64,000 nucleotides of DNA, taken from the NCBI GenBank assembly GCA_900290095.1, contig OKQS01000001.1, positions 310,001 to 374,000 of the forward strand, given 5' to 3'. Below, in pieces: positions 51,754-60,096 of the stretch. A program made the translations under genes and the position numbers. Positions within the stretch are counted from its first letter, which is position 1, and every line of letters starts with the position of its first letter. This stretch comes from Khoudiadiopia massiliensis. Its GTDB lineage: Bacteria > Bacillota > Clostridia > Tissierellales > Peptoniphilaceae. Under the pieces are notes generated by a model. The model searched no databases. It had not been told where the DNA came from and saw only the letters and a list, made by a program, of their open reading frames with translations.

Positions 51754-52386
51754 ATGGATTCAACCCAAAAGCGTCGTCTTGAGGTCTATAAATACATAGA
51801 AAAACACATAAACGAAAAAGGCTATTCCCCCAGCTTCAGGGACATAGCAAGGGCCTGCTCAATTTCTTCAACTTCAACTGTTTCGGCAGATATAAAAAGT
51901 TTAATAGGTCAGGGCCTTTTAAACATGGACTCGGGCTCAAACAGGTCCTTGAGTCTCGTAAACAAAGACGGAGCGGCCATGGAAGAAAATAAGCCTTACA
52001 GGGACGATGTCTACGATATCCCTGTATACGGGGCTGTAGCTGCAGGTTCCCCCATCTATGCGGATGACTATGTTGAAGATATGATCCCCCTGCCCTCCAA
52101 CTTCTTTCCCAACGATGGGCGGGACTACTTTGTATTGAAAATAGAAGGGGAATCCATGATAGAGGCCGGGATCTTTGACGGAGACCACGTCATTGTCAGG
52201 AAGCAGAACCGGGCCGTAAACGGCCAGCAGGTTGTCGCCCTCATCGAGGATTCAGCTACCGTAAAAACCTTCTATGACCGCAAAGATCATATAGAGCTGA
52301 GGCCGGAAAACTCCTCAATGGAGCCCATAATAGTAAAGGAGTGTAAGATTCTTGGAATCGTGTGCGGCCTTTATCGGATATATTAG
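51754..52386 (+). CDS. lexA: LexA repressor (SOS regulator)
   Basis: 210 residues. N-terminal winged helix (KRRLEVYKYIEKHINEKGYS, PSFRDIARACSISSTSTVSA). Cleavage site Ala97-Gly98 in VYGAVAAGSP, catalytic Ser134 in KIEGESMIEAGI and Lys171 in DSATVKTFYD. RecA-stimulated self-cleavage relieves repression of DNA-repair genes. AAAGGAGT precedes the ATG. A LexA box sits in its own promoter. Confidence 0.95.
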   Translation: MDSTQKRRLEVYKYIEKHINEKGYSPSFRDIARACSISSTSTVSADIKSLIGQGLLNMDSGSNRSLSLVNKDGAAMEENKPYRDDVYDIPVYGAVAAGSPIYADDYVEDMIPLPSNFFPNDGRDYFVLKIEGESMIEAGIFDGDHVIVRKQNRAVNGQQVVALIEDSATVKTFYDRKDHIELRPENSSMEPIIVKECKILGIVCGLYRIY

Positions 52387-52446
52387 CCTTAAGTAGATTT
52401 TTAGGCTTTACAGGAATTTTAAAAAGAGTAGAATAGTACTTGTAGT

Positions 52447-52582
52447 CGGGAGTCCCGGACTTAAATTTTAAGTCAGGACTCCCGCTAATTATGATAACTT
52501 GGATATAGCTCCACTATAGTTGAAATCAGACATAGTCCCGTAATCCTATGGGACACCGGAACCCGAATCTATGGAGGAAACA
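52447..52582 (+). promoter_or_regulatory. Structured 5' leader before the FolT-like gene
   Basis: A 17-bp hairpin (CGGGAGTCCCGGACTTA and complement, 52447-52484, one mismatch) has no T-tract, so it is not an ordinary terminator. Downstream, CTCCACTATAG (52511-52521) can pair with CTATGGAG (52569-52576), which contains the ribosome site; TCCCGTA/TATGGGA makes an inner hairpin. This layout fits a translation-controlling riboswitch. I could not match it to the known tetrahydrofolate motif. Confidence 0.45.
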
Positions 52583-53101
52583 ATGAAACTTTACAACGAT
52601 CGTATTTCTAAAGTCGGCATGATGGCCGAAATCGCTATTTATATAGCGCTCAGTATCATAGTGACCAGGATGTTCTCAATCAGCCTCTTGACTATGAGAT
52701 TTTCTTTCACTTTTCTTGTTTATTTAATTTGTGGATTAAGACTTGGCCCTGTCCCTGCATTCATAATGGGATTCTTAGCGGACCTGGTGGGAATTCTGCT
52801 TTTCCCGAGCGGGCCCCCACACCTTGGTCTCAGCCTGGTCTCAGGCCTGTCCGCAGCCTGCTACGGAGTTTTCTTCTTTGAAGGTAAATTCAGTATAAAA
52901 AGACTCATTCTATTCATTTTGATTGACCAGTTCATTCTGCACAGCCTGCTTAACACATATTGGGTGTCGCAGATAATAAACGCCCCCATGAAAAAGTTGC
53001 TCTATACAAGGATTCCACAGCAGCTTTCAATGGCAGCCTTAAAGATTGTGGGAATCAGCCTTATTCTGAATTCTCCCATAATCGAAAGACTCAAAAAATA
53101 G
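52583..53101 (+). CDS. folT: Folate-family ECF transporter S component (FolT-like)
   Basis: 172 residues from the ATG at 52583 (GGAGG 5 nt upstream; the ATG at 52571 overlaps that site). Six helices. MAEIAIYIALSIIVTRMFSI, the conserved MRFSFTFLVYLICGLRLGPV, GFLADLVGILLFPSGPPH and NTYWVSQIINAPMKKLLYTR are typical of folate S components. It binds folate and uses a shared EcfA-A'-T module encoded elsewhere. A structured leader precedes it. Consistent with the folate enzymes downstream (folC, fhs). Confidence 0.88.
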   Translation: MKLYNDRISKVGMMAEIAIYIALSIIVTRMFSISLLTMRFSFTFLVYLICGLRLGPVPAFIMGFLADLVGILLFPSGPPHLGLSLVSGLSAACYGVFFFEGKFSIKRLILFILIDQFILHSLLNTYWVSQIINAPMKKLLYTRIPQQLSMAALKIVGISLILNSPIIERLKK

Positions 53102-53118
53102 GAAATTTTTCAACCGAC

Positions 53119-54471
53119 CTAGTCCAAGTTTATCCTTTCAAGGAAATTATGTATAAATGAAGTATCCATATGGCCCTTCTGGAATTCGGGATCCGATACC
53201 AGGAGGTACTGAAAATCGAGATTGGTTTTTATCCCGGTTATGACCATTTCATCAAGTGCGGTTTGCATTTTGCTTATGGCCTCTTCCCTGCTTTCGGCCT
53301 GGACTATTACCTTGGCCAGCAGAGAATCATAGTCTGTTGGAATCGTATAATTATCATAAATTCCCGTATCACATCTGACCCCGTAACCTCCCGGGAGGTG
53401 GGTATAGCCTATTCTTCCGGGTGAGGGTCTGAAGCCCTCCATGGGATCTTCAGCATTTATTCTGCACTCAATCACATGGCCCTTCATTGTCAAATTCTTA
53501 TATGACTCGGGCAACTCTTCTCCCCTTGCAATCCTTATCTGGGCCTCGACGAGGTCAATTCCGAAAAGCATCTCGGTCACCGGGTGCTCTACTTGGATCC
53601 TCGTATTCATTTCCATAAAGTAAAAATTTTGATTGTCATCAACTATGAATTCTATTGTGCCGGCTCCAACATAATTGACCTCTTCAGCGGCCCTTTTAGC
53701 GGCGGCCAGCATTTTTTCCCTGGTTATGTCATTAATATTTGTTGACGGGGCCTCTTCAAGGAGCTTTTGGTGGTTCCTCTGTATGGAGCAATCCCTCTCT
53801 CCCAGGCAAATCACATTGCCGAATTTATCAGCCAGGACCTGGACCTCCACATGGTGGGGCCTGCGGATAAGCTTTTCCATATACATTTTTTCATCGGCAA
53901 AGGCTCTTATTGTCTCCTGTTGGGCAATATGAAAGGCCGATAAAAATTGTGACCTGTCATTTACCTCCCGCATGCCCTTTCCACCGCCACCGGCTGAAGC
54001 TTTAATCATTATGGGGTAGCCGATCTTGTCTGCAATAAGCAGGGCCTCCTGAGCATCGGTCACTTCCCCGTCAGAACCCGGTACGACAGGGACCCCGGCT
54101 TCCTTCATCTTCTTTTTGGCATGGGATTTTTCCCCCATGAGTTCCATGACATGACTTGGGGGTCCTATAAAATTAATATTCTGTTCCCGGCAAAGCCCGG
54201 CAAATTCCGGATTTTCAGACAAAAATCCATATCCCGGATGGATAGCATCTGCCCCGGTAACCCTGCAGGCCGAAAGTATCCTGTCCATATTCAGGTAGGA
54301 CTCGTTGGCCGGCCCCGATCCTATGCAAATGGCCTCATCGGCCATCTGGACATGGAGAGCGTCCTTGTCAGATTCCGAATAGACCGCAACAGTGGGTATT
54401 TTTAGGTTTCTGCATGCCCTGAAGACCCTTATGGCTATCTCGCCCCTGTTTGCAACAAGAATTTTATTCAT
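53119..54471 (-). CDS. accC: Biotin carboxylase subunit
   Basis: 450 residues from the ATG at 54471 (GGAGGG upstream). KILVANRGEIAIRVFRACRN, HPGYGFLSENPEFA, ATP-grasp loop IMIKASAGGGGKGMREVNDR, CSIQRNHQKLLEEAPS, NFYFMEMNTRIQVEHPVTEM and GFRPSPGRIGYTHLPGGYGV are all intact. It carboxylates carrier-bound biotin with ATP and bicarbonate. Last gene of the pxp operon, overlapping the carrier-like gene by 8 nt. No accA/accD, so the carboxyl acceptor is not acetyl-CoA from this cluster; the PxpB/PxpC proteins are the likely transferase. Confidence 0.93.
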   Translation of the reverse strand: MNKILVANRGEIAIRVFRACRNLKIPTVAVYSESDKDALHVQMADEAICIGSGPANESYLNMDRILSACRVTGADAIHPGYGFLSENPEFAGLCREQNINFIGPPSHVMELMGEKSHAKKKMKEAGVPVVPGSDGEVTDAQEALLIADKIGYPIMIKASAGGGGKGMREVNDRSQFLSAFHIAQQETIRAFADEKMYMEKLIRRPHHVEVQVLADKFGNVICLGERDCSIQRNHQKLLEEAPSTNINDITREKMLAAAKRAAEEVNYVGAGTIEFIVDDNQNFYFMEMNTRIQVEHPVTEMLFGIDLVEAQIRIARGEELPESYKNLTMKGHVIECRINAEDPMEGFRPSPGRIGYTHLPGGYGVRCDTGIYDNYTIPTDYDSLLAKVIVQAESREEAISKMQTALDEMVITGIKTNLDFQYLLVSDPEFQKGHMDTSFIHNFLERINLD

Positions 54472-54904
54472 GCCATGCTCCCTCCAAGGTAAGGGTAAAA
54501 AGTCCCCTGCCATATTCCACGCTCTCTCCGTTGGCAACATGAACGGCCGCTATAAAACCGTCTTCGGGAGCCCTGACCTCCTCGCTGCCACCGACGCCCT
54601 CAACAAGGCAGACAGTCTGGCCCTCTTCAACCCTGTCCCCTGCTATTACGAAGGGTCGGCCTTCCTTATCTGTCCCATCCTTGAAAACCCCGATAAAGGG
54701 AGAAACTATTATTACACTAGCCTGCTTACCCGACTTATCCTTGTCAAGCCCCTCTTCCGGAATTTTGTCAACTATACCGGTATTTTTCTTAGCTGACGGG
54801 GATTTTTCAAGCTTTATGGTGTAGTCACCCTTGCTGTATTCAAGTTTATCCGCAGCCGAGGATTTAAACATCTCCATGATTTTTAAACTTTTTTCAATAT
54901 TCAT
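54464..54904 (-). CDS. Biotin carboxyl carrier-like protein without a biotinylation lysine
   Basis: 146 residues laid out like AccB: helical N-terminus (SLKIMEMFKSSAADKLEYSK), linker, and a C-terminal lipoyl-type barrel (VSPFIGVFKDGTDKEGRPFV, AGDRVEEGQTVCLVEG, VANGESVEYGRGLFTL). At the hairpin where carriers have E-A-M-K-M, this one reads EGVGGSEEV (residues 102-110): there is no lysine to modify. So it cannot carry biotin. It overlaps accC by 8 nt. Inference: a structural or regulatory decoy, or a subunit that holds AccC to the complex. The functional biotin domain of the operon is fused to PxpC (56677-58116). Confidence 0.85.
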   Translation of the reverse strand: MNIEKSLKIMEMFKSSAADKLEYSKGDYTIKLEKSPSAKKNTGIVDKIPEEGLDKDKSGKQASVIIVSPFIGVFKDGTDKEGRPFVIAGDRVEEGQTVCLVEGVGGSEEVRAPEDGFIAAVHVANGESVEYGRGLFTLTLEGAWHE

Positions 54905-54924
54905 AACAGAAAACCAACACTTTC

Positions 54925-55935
54925 CTATTTCAAAAGACTTTCTATACGCTCAGCCGTATGCCTGACACCGCCTGAAAGCCTGGACTGCCTATAAAGCTTG
55001 TCCTCCAGGCCCACAAATTCATTATGCCTTTTTAAAAGCAACCTCTGGGCCTTCTCAATGGAGATCTGTGAAAATTTAACCTTTTGACCGGGTCTTCTCT
55101 GGACCAGAAGGGGCACGTCCACCGTGGCCAGGACCGCAATGCTCTTTTCCTCGTTGCAGGTAGGGCGATCGGCCAGGTTTATAACCGGCAGGCCCGAAGG
55201 ACTTACTTGGACCAGGCCGAACACTGTGCCCTCAACAAAGCCTTCTTTTTTATCTTTGAATTCAATAGCCCCGCCGCTCAGCTTATAGTTTGTCCTTCCG
55301 GACCCTTCTCCCACCGAATAGGTTTGACTGTAAAATGCGTCCAGTCCTTTCTCACTGAAATTATCCTCAGCCTCAGGCCAAGACATAACCCTCAACCCAA
55401 GCACTTCATCAGAGGGTATATGGCGGATTTCCAGCTCGCGAGCTTCCAGTTCCTTGCGACCCAGGTAGACATCGTTAAAGGCCAGGACATCATCCTTATT
55501 AAGCGCCCTACCCTTAAATCCTCCTATGCCGCTTTCAAGGCTGGTGGACCTCGAGCCCAGATATTTTGGGATTTCAAGCCCACCCGCAAAGGCCAGATAG
55601 GTATAGACCCCATCTTGAGCACTTTCCATTGTCAGGACATCCCCCGGATTTACCGTATAGGTCGAGTATGGCCTTATTTCATTGCCGTTCAATTTGGCCT
55701 TCATGGAGGCCCCGGTTATTGCAAAGGCTCCCGTAGAGGTAAATTCCAGGCTTGGCCCCCGGTCATAGCACTCCAGAAGTGCGTCATAATAGTAGTTTCC
55801 AACTAAAATATTGGCCAGGCCGGCAGAATATGTATCCATGGCCCCGGCCGGAGGAAAAGCGAAATTCATATAGCCGGTCCTGCCCAGGTCCTGGACAGTC
55901 GTTGAAGTTCCGGCCTCTATTACCCTTACTCCCAT
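54925..55935 (-). CDS. PxpC-like carboxyltransferase subunit, copy 2
   Basis: 336 residues. MGVRVIEAGTSTTVQDLGRT, GYMNFAFPPAGAMDTYSAGL, AFAITGASMKAKLNG, YTYLAFAGGLEIPKYLGSRS, and SPSGLPVINLADRPT (usually MADxQTTGGYP) define the KipA/AHS2 fold, homologous to half of the urea-carboxylase transferase domain. Compared with copy 1 it lacks the biotin domain and has drifted in the last motif. Overlaps its pxpB partner (copy 2) by 10 nt and is followed by the carrier-like gene after 20 nt. Confidence 0.85.
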   Translation of the reverse strand: MGVRVIEAGTSTTVQDLGRTGYMNFAFPPAGAMDTYSAGLANILVGNYYYDALLECYDRGPSLEFTSTGAFAITGASMKAKLNGNEIRPYSTYTVNPGDVLTMESAQDGVYTYLAFAGGLEIPKYLGSRSTSLESGIGGFKGRALNKDDVLAFNDVYLGRKELEARELEIRHIPSDEVLGLRVMSWPEAEDNFSEKGLDAFYSQTYSVGEGSGRTNYKLSGGAIEFKDKKEGFVEGTVFGLVQVSPSGLPVINLADRPTCNEEKSIAVLATVDVPLLVQRRPGQKVKFSQISIEKAQRLLLKRHNEFVGLEDKLYRQSRLSGGVRHTAERIESLLK

Positions 55936-56663
55936 ACCGCTTCCTCCTCATAAACTTTCATTTGATAGGTTCCCGTCTTGACCGACTCCTTAATCTGCTT
56001 AAATTCCTCCTCACTTACGGGAACGAATTTAAGATAGTCACCGGCCCTATATGAAAATATTTCTTTCCTGTCCTCTTTAAAAAGTTCCAGTGGGGTCTTA
56101 CCTACTATCCTCTGGTTGCCTGAAAAGGGAAGATTATATATGCCGACATTCAGGTCCCAAATTACAATGGATCCGGGCTCGATCAGCTTATGCCTTATTG
56201 CCCTTTTTTCAGTTTTCAATTTGGGGTCCAGGCCCGGAGAAAACGAGAATCCCGGCATCTTTCCGAAAAAATACACCCTGTATTCTTTTGAACAAAATAG
56301 GGACACGGCCTCTTCTTCGGTCATGCCTGCATTTGTAGCAACGTATTCCAGGTCCGGTCCGAATTCCTTTTCAAAGCAGACCGGGATATTGATGATCTTT
56401 TTCTTTCTCTTTAGGCCGGCCTTTAAACTCTCTACTGTTGATTCCAAAAAGAGCCGCATGTCGCTATAGGCCATCTTAACCGGATCATAGCGGATGAGCA
56501 GGGTTGAATATGAGGGCAGGACCTCTTTTATAGCCGGATTCCTATGGGACCTTATGTAGTAAGCGGCTTCAATAACCCTCTCATTGGTCTTCTCGCTCTT
56601 GTCCTTTGAGAAAGACAGGCGGAAGGCCCGGTCACCGGCAGCTTGAATTTCGAATTTTTCCAT
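55926..56663 (-). CDS. PxpB-like (KipI) subunit, copy 2, divergent
   Basis: 245 residues of the KipI/AHS1 fold: AAGDRAFRLSFSKD, VLPSYSTLLIRYDP, INIPVCFEKEFGPDLEYVAT. The usual active-region block (GFTPGFxYLGGLDPRL ... GSVGIAGxQTGIYPxxSPGGW) is altered to GKMPGFSFSPGLDPKL and VGIYNLPFSGNQRIVGKTPL. Copy 1 (58109-58849) keeps the canonical form. Together with PxpC copy 2 and the lysine-less carrier this forms a second, diverged set, pointing to subfunctionalisation rather than recent duplication. Confidence 0.83.
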   Translation of the reverse strand: MEKFEIQAAGDRAFRLSFSKDKSEKTNERVIEAAYYIRSHRNPAIKEVLPSYSTLLIRYDPVKMAYSDMRLFLESTVESLKAGLKRKKKIINIPVCFEKEFGPDLEYVATNAGMTEEEAVSLFCSKEYRVYFFGKMPGFSFSPGLDPKLKTEKRAIRHKLIEPGSIVIWDLNVGIYNLPFSGNQRIVGKTPLELFKEDRKEIFSYRAGDYLKFVPVSEEEFKQIKESVKTGTYQMKVYEEEAVWE

Positions 56664-56676
56664 AACTCCTCCTCAG

Positions 56677-58116
56677 CTATTGCCTAAGGGTAAAAAGTAG
56701 GTCCCCGGCCTCAACCTTTTGCTCGTTTTCAAATAAAACTTCTTCTATAACCCCGTCGACCTGCGCCGTAATCTCGTTCATCATCTTCATGACTTCCAGG
56801 ATCATCAGGGTCTGTCCCTTCTTTACCCGGTCCCCCTTCTCGACAAATGCCGGCTCGCCTTGACCCGGAGCCCTGTAGCACATGCCTGAAATCGGGGCCT
56901 TAACCTCATAGAGGTCCGGTCCTGTCGGCTCAGGCTCGATAAGGCTTTGTTCTTCGACCTTGGGGTTCGAAACTTTTGGCCTATCCGAAGAATCCCCTCT
57001 TTCAAGACAAAGTCTGAAATCCCCGTCCTTTATATCAAGTTTTTTTAAATCCAGGTTTTCAAAGGCCCTGATCAATTTCTCAACTTCCTGCAAATTTTTT
57101 TCCATATCCCCATCCCTCTTTAAAGCGGCTTGGTCATTTTTAAAATCGACATCTTCAAATATATCTTTAATCTTATCGAGCCCTCTCCTCCATGAACGGT
57201 AGGCCTCAAGCCCCCGGTCATAGCCAATCTTTTTGAATTTAATCTTTGCCCCCGGTCCGAGTTGGGCCAATTTTATAAGGTCCGGGGTTATAACTCCGGC
57301 AATCTTGGTGTAGCCCCCGGTGGTCTGGTGGTCGGCCATCATTATGAGTGGCAGGCCGTCCCCCGGGACCTGTATGGACCCGAACATGATACCGTCCGAG
57401 ATGATATCGGCTCCCTTTTTATGGTCTATTTTACGGCCTTCAAGCCTGTAGCCCATGCGGTTTGAATTGTTAGTGATTTTATATGTGGAGCTGTAGAAAA
57501 CCTGGAGCCCCTCCTCAGTAAAGGCCTCTTCCTGAGGCCCCCCAATGACCCTTATTTCCACTTCATGGGAATTGGCGCGCAGACCCTCATAATATTTATC
57601 AATATAATCTTCCGGAAGAGAATAGAGGACTTCCGGATCTGCTTTCCCGGCCACCTCCAAGATATCGCCTTTTTGAATCTTTCTCCCCTCAAATCCTCCG
57701 ATCTTGCCTTGAAGATAGGTGGACTTGGACCCCATGACCTCTGGGGCTTTAAAACCTCCCCTTACAGCCATATAGGCCCTGAGACCGGCCTTTGCATTGC
57801 CTATGCTTAGCTCCTGTCCATCTTTTAACAGAAAAGCTCTGCCGCCACTTATAGACCGGCCATTCGCCATAATGGGCATGTCGGCTCCAAAGACGGCGAT
57901 AACAAGGTCTCCTCCCTGAGCCCTGTAGCTTCCCCCGTTGACAGTCATCTCAAGGACGGCCTCATCAGCCCGGTTTCCAACAAGGAGATTGGCTATTTCC
58001 ATAGCCTGAAAATCCATACAGCCCGCCACGGCAACCCCGTATTGCTGATAGCCTGTCCTTCCCCTGTCCTGGAGGCTTGTCAGCATGCCCCCGTCAAGGA
58101 CTGAAAGTCTAGTCAT
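56677..58116 (-). CDS. PxpC-like carboxyltransferase fused to a biotin carrier domain
   Basis: 479 residues. 1-310: KipA/AHS2 fold (LTSLQDRGRTGYQQYGVAVA, YMAVRGGFKAPEVMGSKSTY, LPLIMMADHQTTGGYTKIAG, ITPDLIKLAQLGPGAKIKFK). About 405-479: biotinyl domain with intact lysine motif ILEVMKMMNEITAQVDG and FENEQKVEAGDLLF. The same order, transferase then carrier, occurs inside urea carboxylase, which suggests this protein is the swinging-arm half of a split enzyme with AccC supplying biotin carboxylation. Overlaps pxpB copy 1 by 8 nt. Confidence 0.9.
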   Translation of the reverse strand: MTRLSVLDGGMLTSLQDRGRTGYQQYGVAVAGCMDFQAMEIANLLVGNRADEAVLEMTVNGGSYRAQGGDLVIAVFGADMPIMANGRSISGGRAFLLKDGQELSIGNAKAGLRAYMAVRGGFKAPEVMGSKSTYLQGKIGGFEGRKIQKGDILEVAGKADPEVLYSLPEDYIDKYYEGLRANSHEVEIRVIGGPQEEAFTEEGLQVFYSSTYKITNNSNRMGYRLEGRKIDHKKGADIISDGIMFGSIQVPGDGLPLIMMADHQTTGGYTKIAGVITPDLIKLAQLGPGAKIKFKKIGYDRGLEAYRSWRRGLDKIKDIFEDVDFKNDQAALKRDGDMEKNLQEVEKLIRAFENLDLKKLDIKDGDFRLCLERGDSSDRPKVSNPKVEEQSLIEPEPTGPDLYEVKAPISGMCYRAPGQGEPAFVEKGDRVKKGQTLMILEVMKMMNEITAQVDGVIEEVLFENEQKVEAGDLLFTLRQ

Positions 58117-58849
58117 GGCAAACCCCCTCTTCTATTTCCGGGGAAAGTCTTCCCTTGTTCTTCTCCTCTTCCAAGGCCCTATACTCATCCGGATCGATGG
58201 ACTTGAACTTCAAATGATCACCCGCCCTTAGGAGGACAGGCGGGTCCTTTTCAGGATCATAGAGATCTATGGGGGTCCTGCCTATTAAGCGCCAGCCTCC
58301 CGGGCTTTCTATGGGATAAATCCCGGTTTGCTTATCGGCTATCCCGACGGAACCCTTGGCAATCTTTAGCCTTGCCGTCTCAAGCCTTGGAGTGAAGATC
58401 CTTGGATCCAAGCCGCCGAGATAGGAAAATCCAGGCGTAAAGCCTAACATATATACAAGATATTCGGGCTCTGTATGAATTTTTATGACTTCTTCCCGGC
58501 TCAAACCATTATGATCAGCCACAAAGCCCAGGTCCGGTCCCATATCTCCACCATACAGAACCGGAATATGCAAAATCCTATAATTGGCCTCTGAAGCCCC
58601 TACGCCTAAATCATCATAGATCTTTTTGATCTCAGCTTGAAAAGCATAATAATCGGTAAGCATGGGATCGTAATAAAAAAGGATTGACCTGTAAGTCGGC
58701 AATATCTCTGTAAGCCCCTTTACACCCCTGCTTTCGAGCCTCTTGACCATAAGGCCTATTTTCTCATTGCAGGCCGGCTCTATGGCATCAGACAGCTCCA
58801 TCAGCAGGGCCCGGTCACCGCAAGCCTTGTAAACCACTTCTTTATACAT
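58109..58849 (-). CDS. pxpB: 5-oxoprolinase subunit B (KipI/PxpB), copy 1
   Basis: 246 residues with the canonical motifs: YKACGDRALLMELSDAIEP, ILPTYRSILFYYDPM, HIPVLYGGDMGPDLGFVADH, YMLGFTPGFSYLGGLDPRIF, and GIADKQTGIYPIESPGGWRL. In E. coli PxpB (YbgJ) forms an ATP-dependent enzyme with PxpA and PxpC that opens 5-oxoproline to glutamate. In B. subtilis the homologue KipI also inhibits a sporulation kinase. Starts 18 nt after the NRAMP gene and overlaps the PxpC-biotin fusion by 8 nt. Confidence 0.9.
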   Translation of the reverse strand: MYKEVVYKACGDRALLMELSDAIEPACNEKIGLMVKRLESRGVKGLTEILPTYRSILFYYDPMLTDYYAFQAEIKKIYDDLGVGASEANYRILHIPVLYGGDMGPDLGFVADHNGLSREEVIKIHTEPEYLVYMLGFTPGFSYLGGLDPRIFTPRLETARLKIAKGSVGIADKQTGIYPIESPGGWRLIGRTPIDLYDPEKDPPVLLRAGDHLKFKSIDPDEYRALEEEKNKGRLSPEIEEGVCHD

Positions 58850-58867
58850 ATCCCCTCCTATTAGTTT

Positions 58868-60070
58868 CTAGCTGAAAAGCTTAGAAATTCCTGAAAGTGA
58901 CTTCATTCCGACTAAAAATGTTATCAAAACAACCGCCAGGCCCAAATAGTAGAGGACCTTGGAATGTTTATATTCTCCAACAATATCCCTTTTCCTGGAT
59001 GCCATGAGTGTTGCGCCCAGGGTTATGGGCAATATGAGCCCGTTTATAGATCCTGCTATGACCAGAAGGCTGGCCGGCTTTCCAAGCAATATCATAATAA
59101 GCGAAGACAGCCCGATAAAAACGCATGTCCAAAGGCCTGGTTTTTCATCAACAGCTTTAAAGTACCTTAAAAATGATACGGAGGTGTAGGCACAGCCCAC
59201 AACCGAGGATAAGGCCGCGGCAAAGAGGACAATGCCGAAAAATTTATAGCCCCATAAGCCGGCCCCCTGCTTGAAAGCATCGGCTGCCGGATTTGTCGGA
59301 TCCAGGCTTAAGCCCCTGTTAACCACACCCAGAACGGCCAGGAAAAGCAGGACCCTCACAAGACTTGCAACCCCTAATCCCATTTTAGCAGACCTGTCAT
59401 AAGTGGATATCTCATCCTTGCCGCTTTTACCTGTATCCAGGAGCCTGTGGGCACCGGAAAATGATATGTAACCTCCAACGGTACCCCCTACCAGGGTGGT
59501 TATGGCCAGGTAAGGAAAGTGGTCGGGCATAAAGGTCCCGGATATAGCCTTACCATATGGGGCCTTAGTGTTGATCATGACTATAAATATCAAAACTATC
59601 ATCAAGGCTCCCAATACTGTTGTAAGTTTATCAATTATTTTTGCAGCATTTTTGTTGAGAAAAATAAAAATGGCCAAGAGGGCAGAGAGAATAGTCCCGA
59701 TTTTTTGGTCCAGTCCCAAGATTACGTCAAGACCGAGGCCGGCCCCGCCGACATTGCCTATGTTAAATACAAGGCCCCCGAAGGCCACCATAAAAGCTAT
59801 AAATACTCCAAGGCCCGGAGCAACCTTGTCGGCCAGCTCTTGACCCCTAAGCCCTGTGGCCCCAATTACCCGCCATATGTTCAACTGAGCAATGAGAGAG
59901 ATCAATACAGAAACCAGAATTACAAAGCCGAAATTGGCCCCCAATTTTTCAGTAAATGTCGCCGTTTGGGTCAAAAAGCCGGGTCCTATTGCCGATGTGG
60001 CCATCAGGAAGGCCGCCCCTAAAAGGGTGGACCTGTCTATGCCCGAGCTTGTCTTTTTCATTTTATTCAT
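58868..60070 (-). CDS. NRAMP-family transporter without the metal-binding signature
   Basis: 400 residues, 11 helices. FLMATSAIGPGFLTQTATFT is helix 1; true NRAMP metal transporters have DPGN here (Asp and Asn bind Mn/Fe), but this protein has G-P-G-F. The helix-6 MPH motif is also absent (SSVVGCAYTSVSFLR). Such YcsG-like proteins occur in pxpA-kipI-kipA operons. Inference: the carrier moves the operon's substrate (perhaps 5-oxoproline or another small amide) rather than a metal. AAGGAGAA precedes the ATG. Confidence 0.82.
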   Translation of the reverse strand: MNKMKKTSSGIDRSTLLGAAFLMATSAIGPGFLTQTATFTEKLGANFGFVILVSVLISLIAQLNIWRVIGATGLRGQELADKVAPGLGVFIAFMVAFGGLVFNIGNVGGAGLGLDVILGLDQKIGTILSALLAIFIFLNKNAAKIIDKLTTVLGALMIVLIFIVMINTKAPYGKAISGTFMPDHFPYLAITTLVGGTVGGYISFSGAHRLLDTGKSGKDEISTYDRSAKMGLGVASLVRVLLFLAVLGVVNRGLSLDPTNPAADAFKQGAGLWGYKFFGIVLFAAALSSVVGCAYTSVSFLRYFKAVDEKPGLWTCVFIGLSSLIMILLGKPASLLVIAGSINGLILPITLGATLMASRKRDIVGEYKHSKVLYYLGLAVVLITFLVGMKSLSGISKLFS

Positions 60071-60096
60071 TATATTCTCCTTGTGGTTTATAAAAT

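Noticed and set aside
52390-52582. Tetrahydrofolate riboswitch of the known class
   Set aside because: GAGUAGA is present by chance near 52430, but the conserved core sequences of that class are not; kept only as a structured leader.
53170-58100. Numerous plus-strand ORFs opposite the pxp/acc operon
   Set aside because: All are antisense shadows of long, well-supported minus-strand genes.
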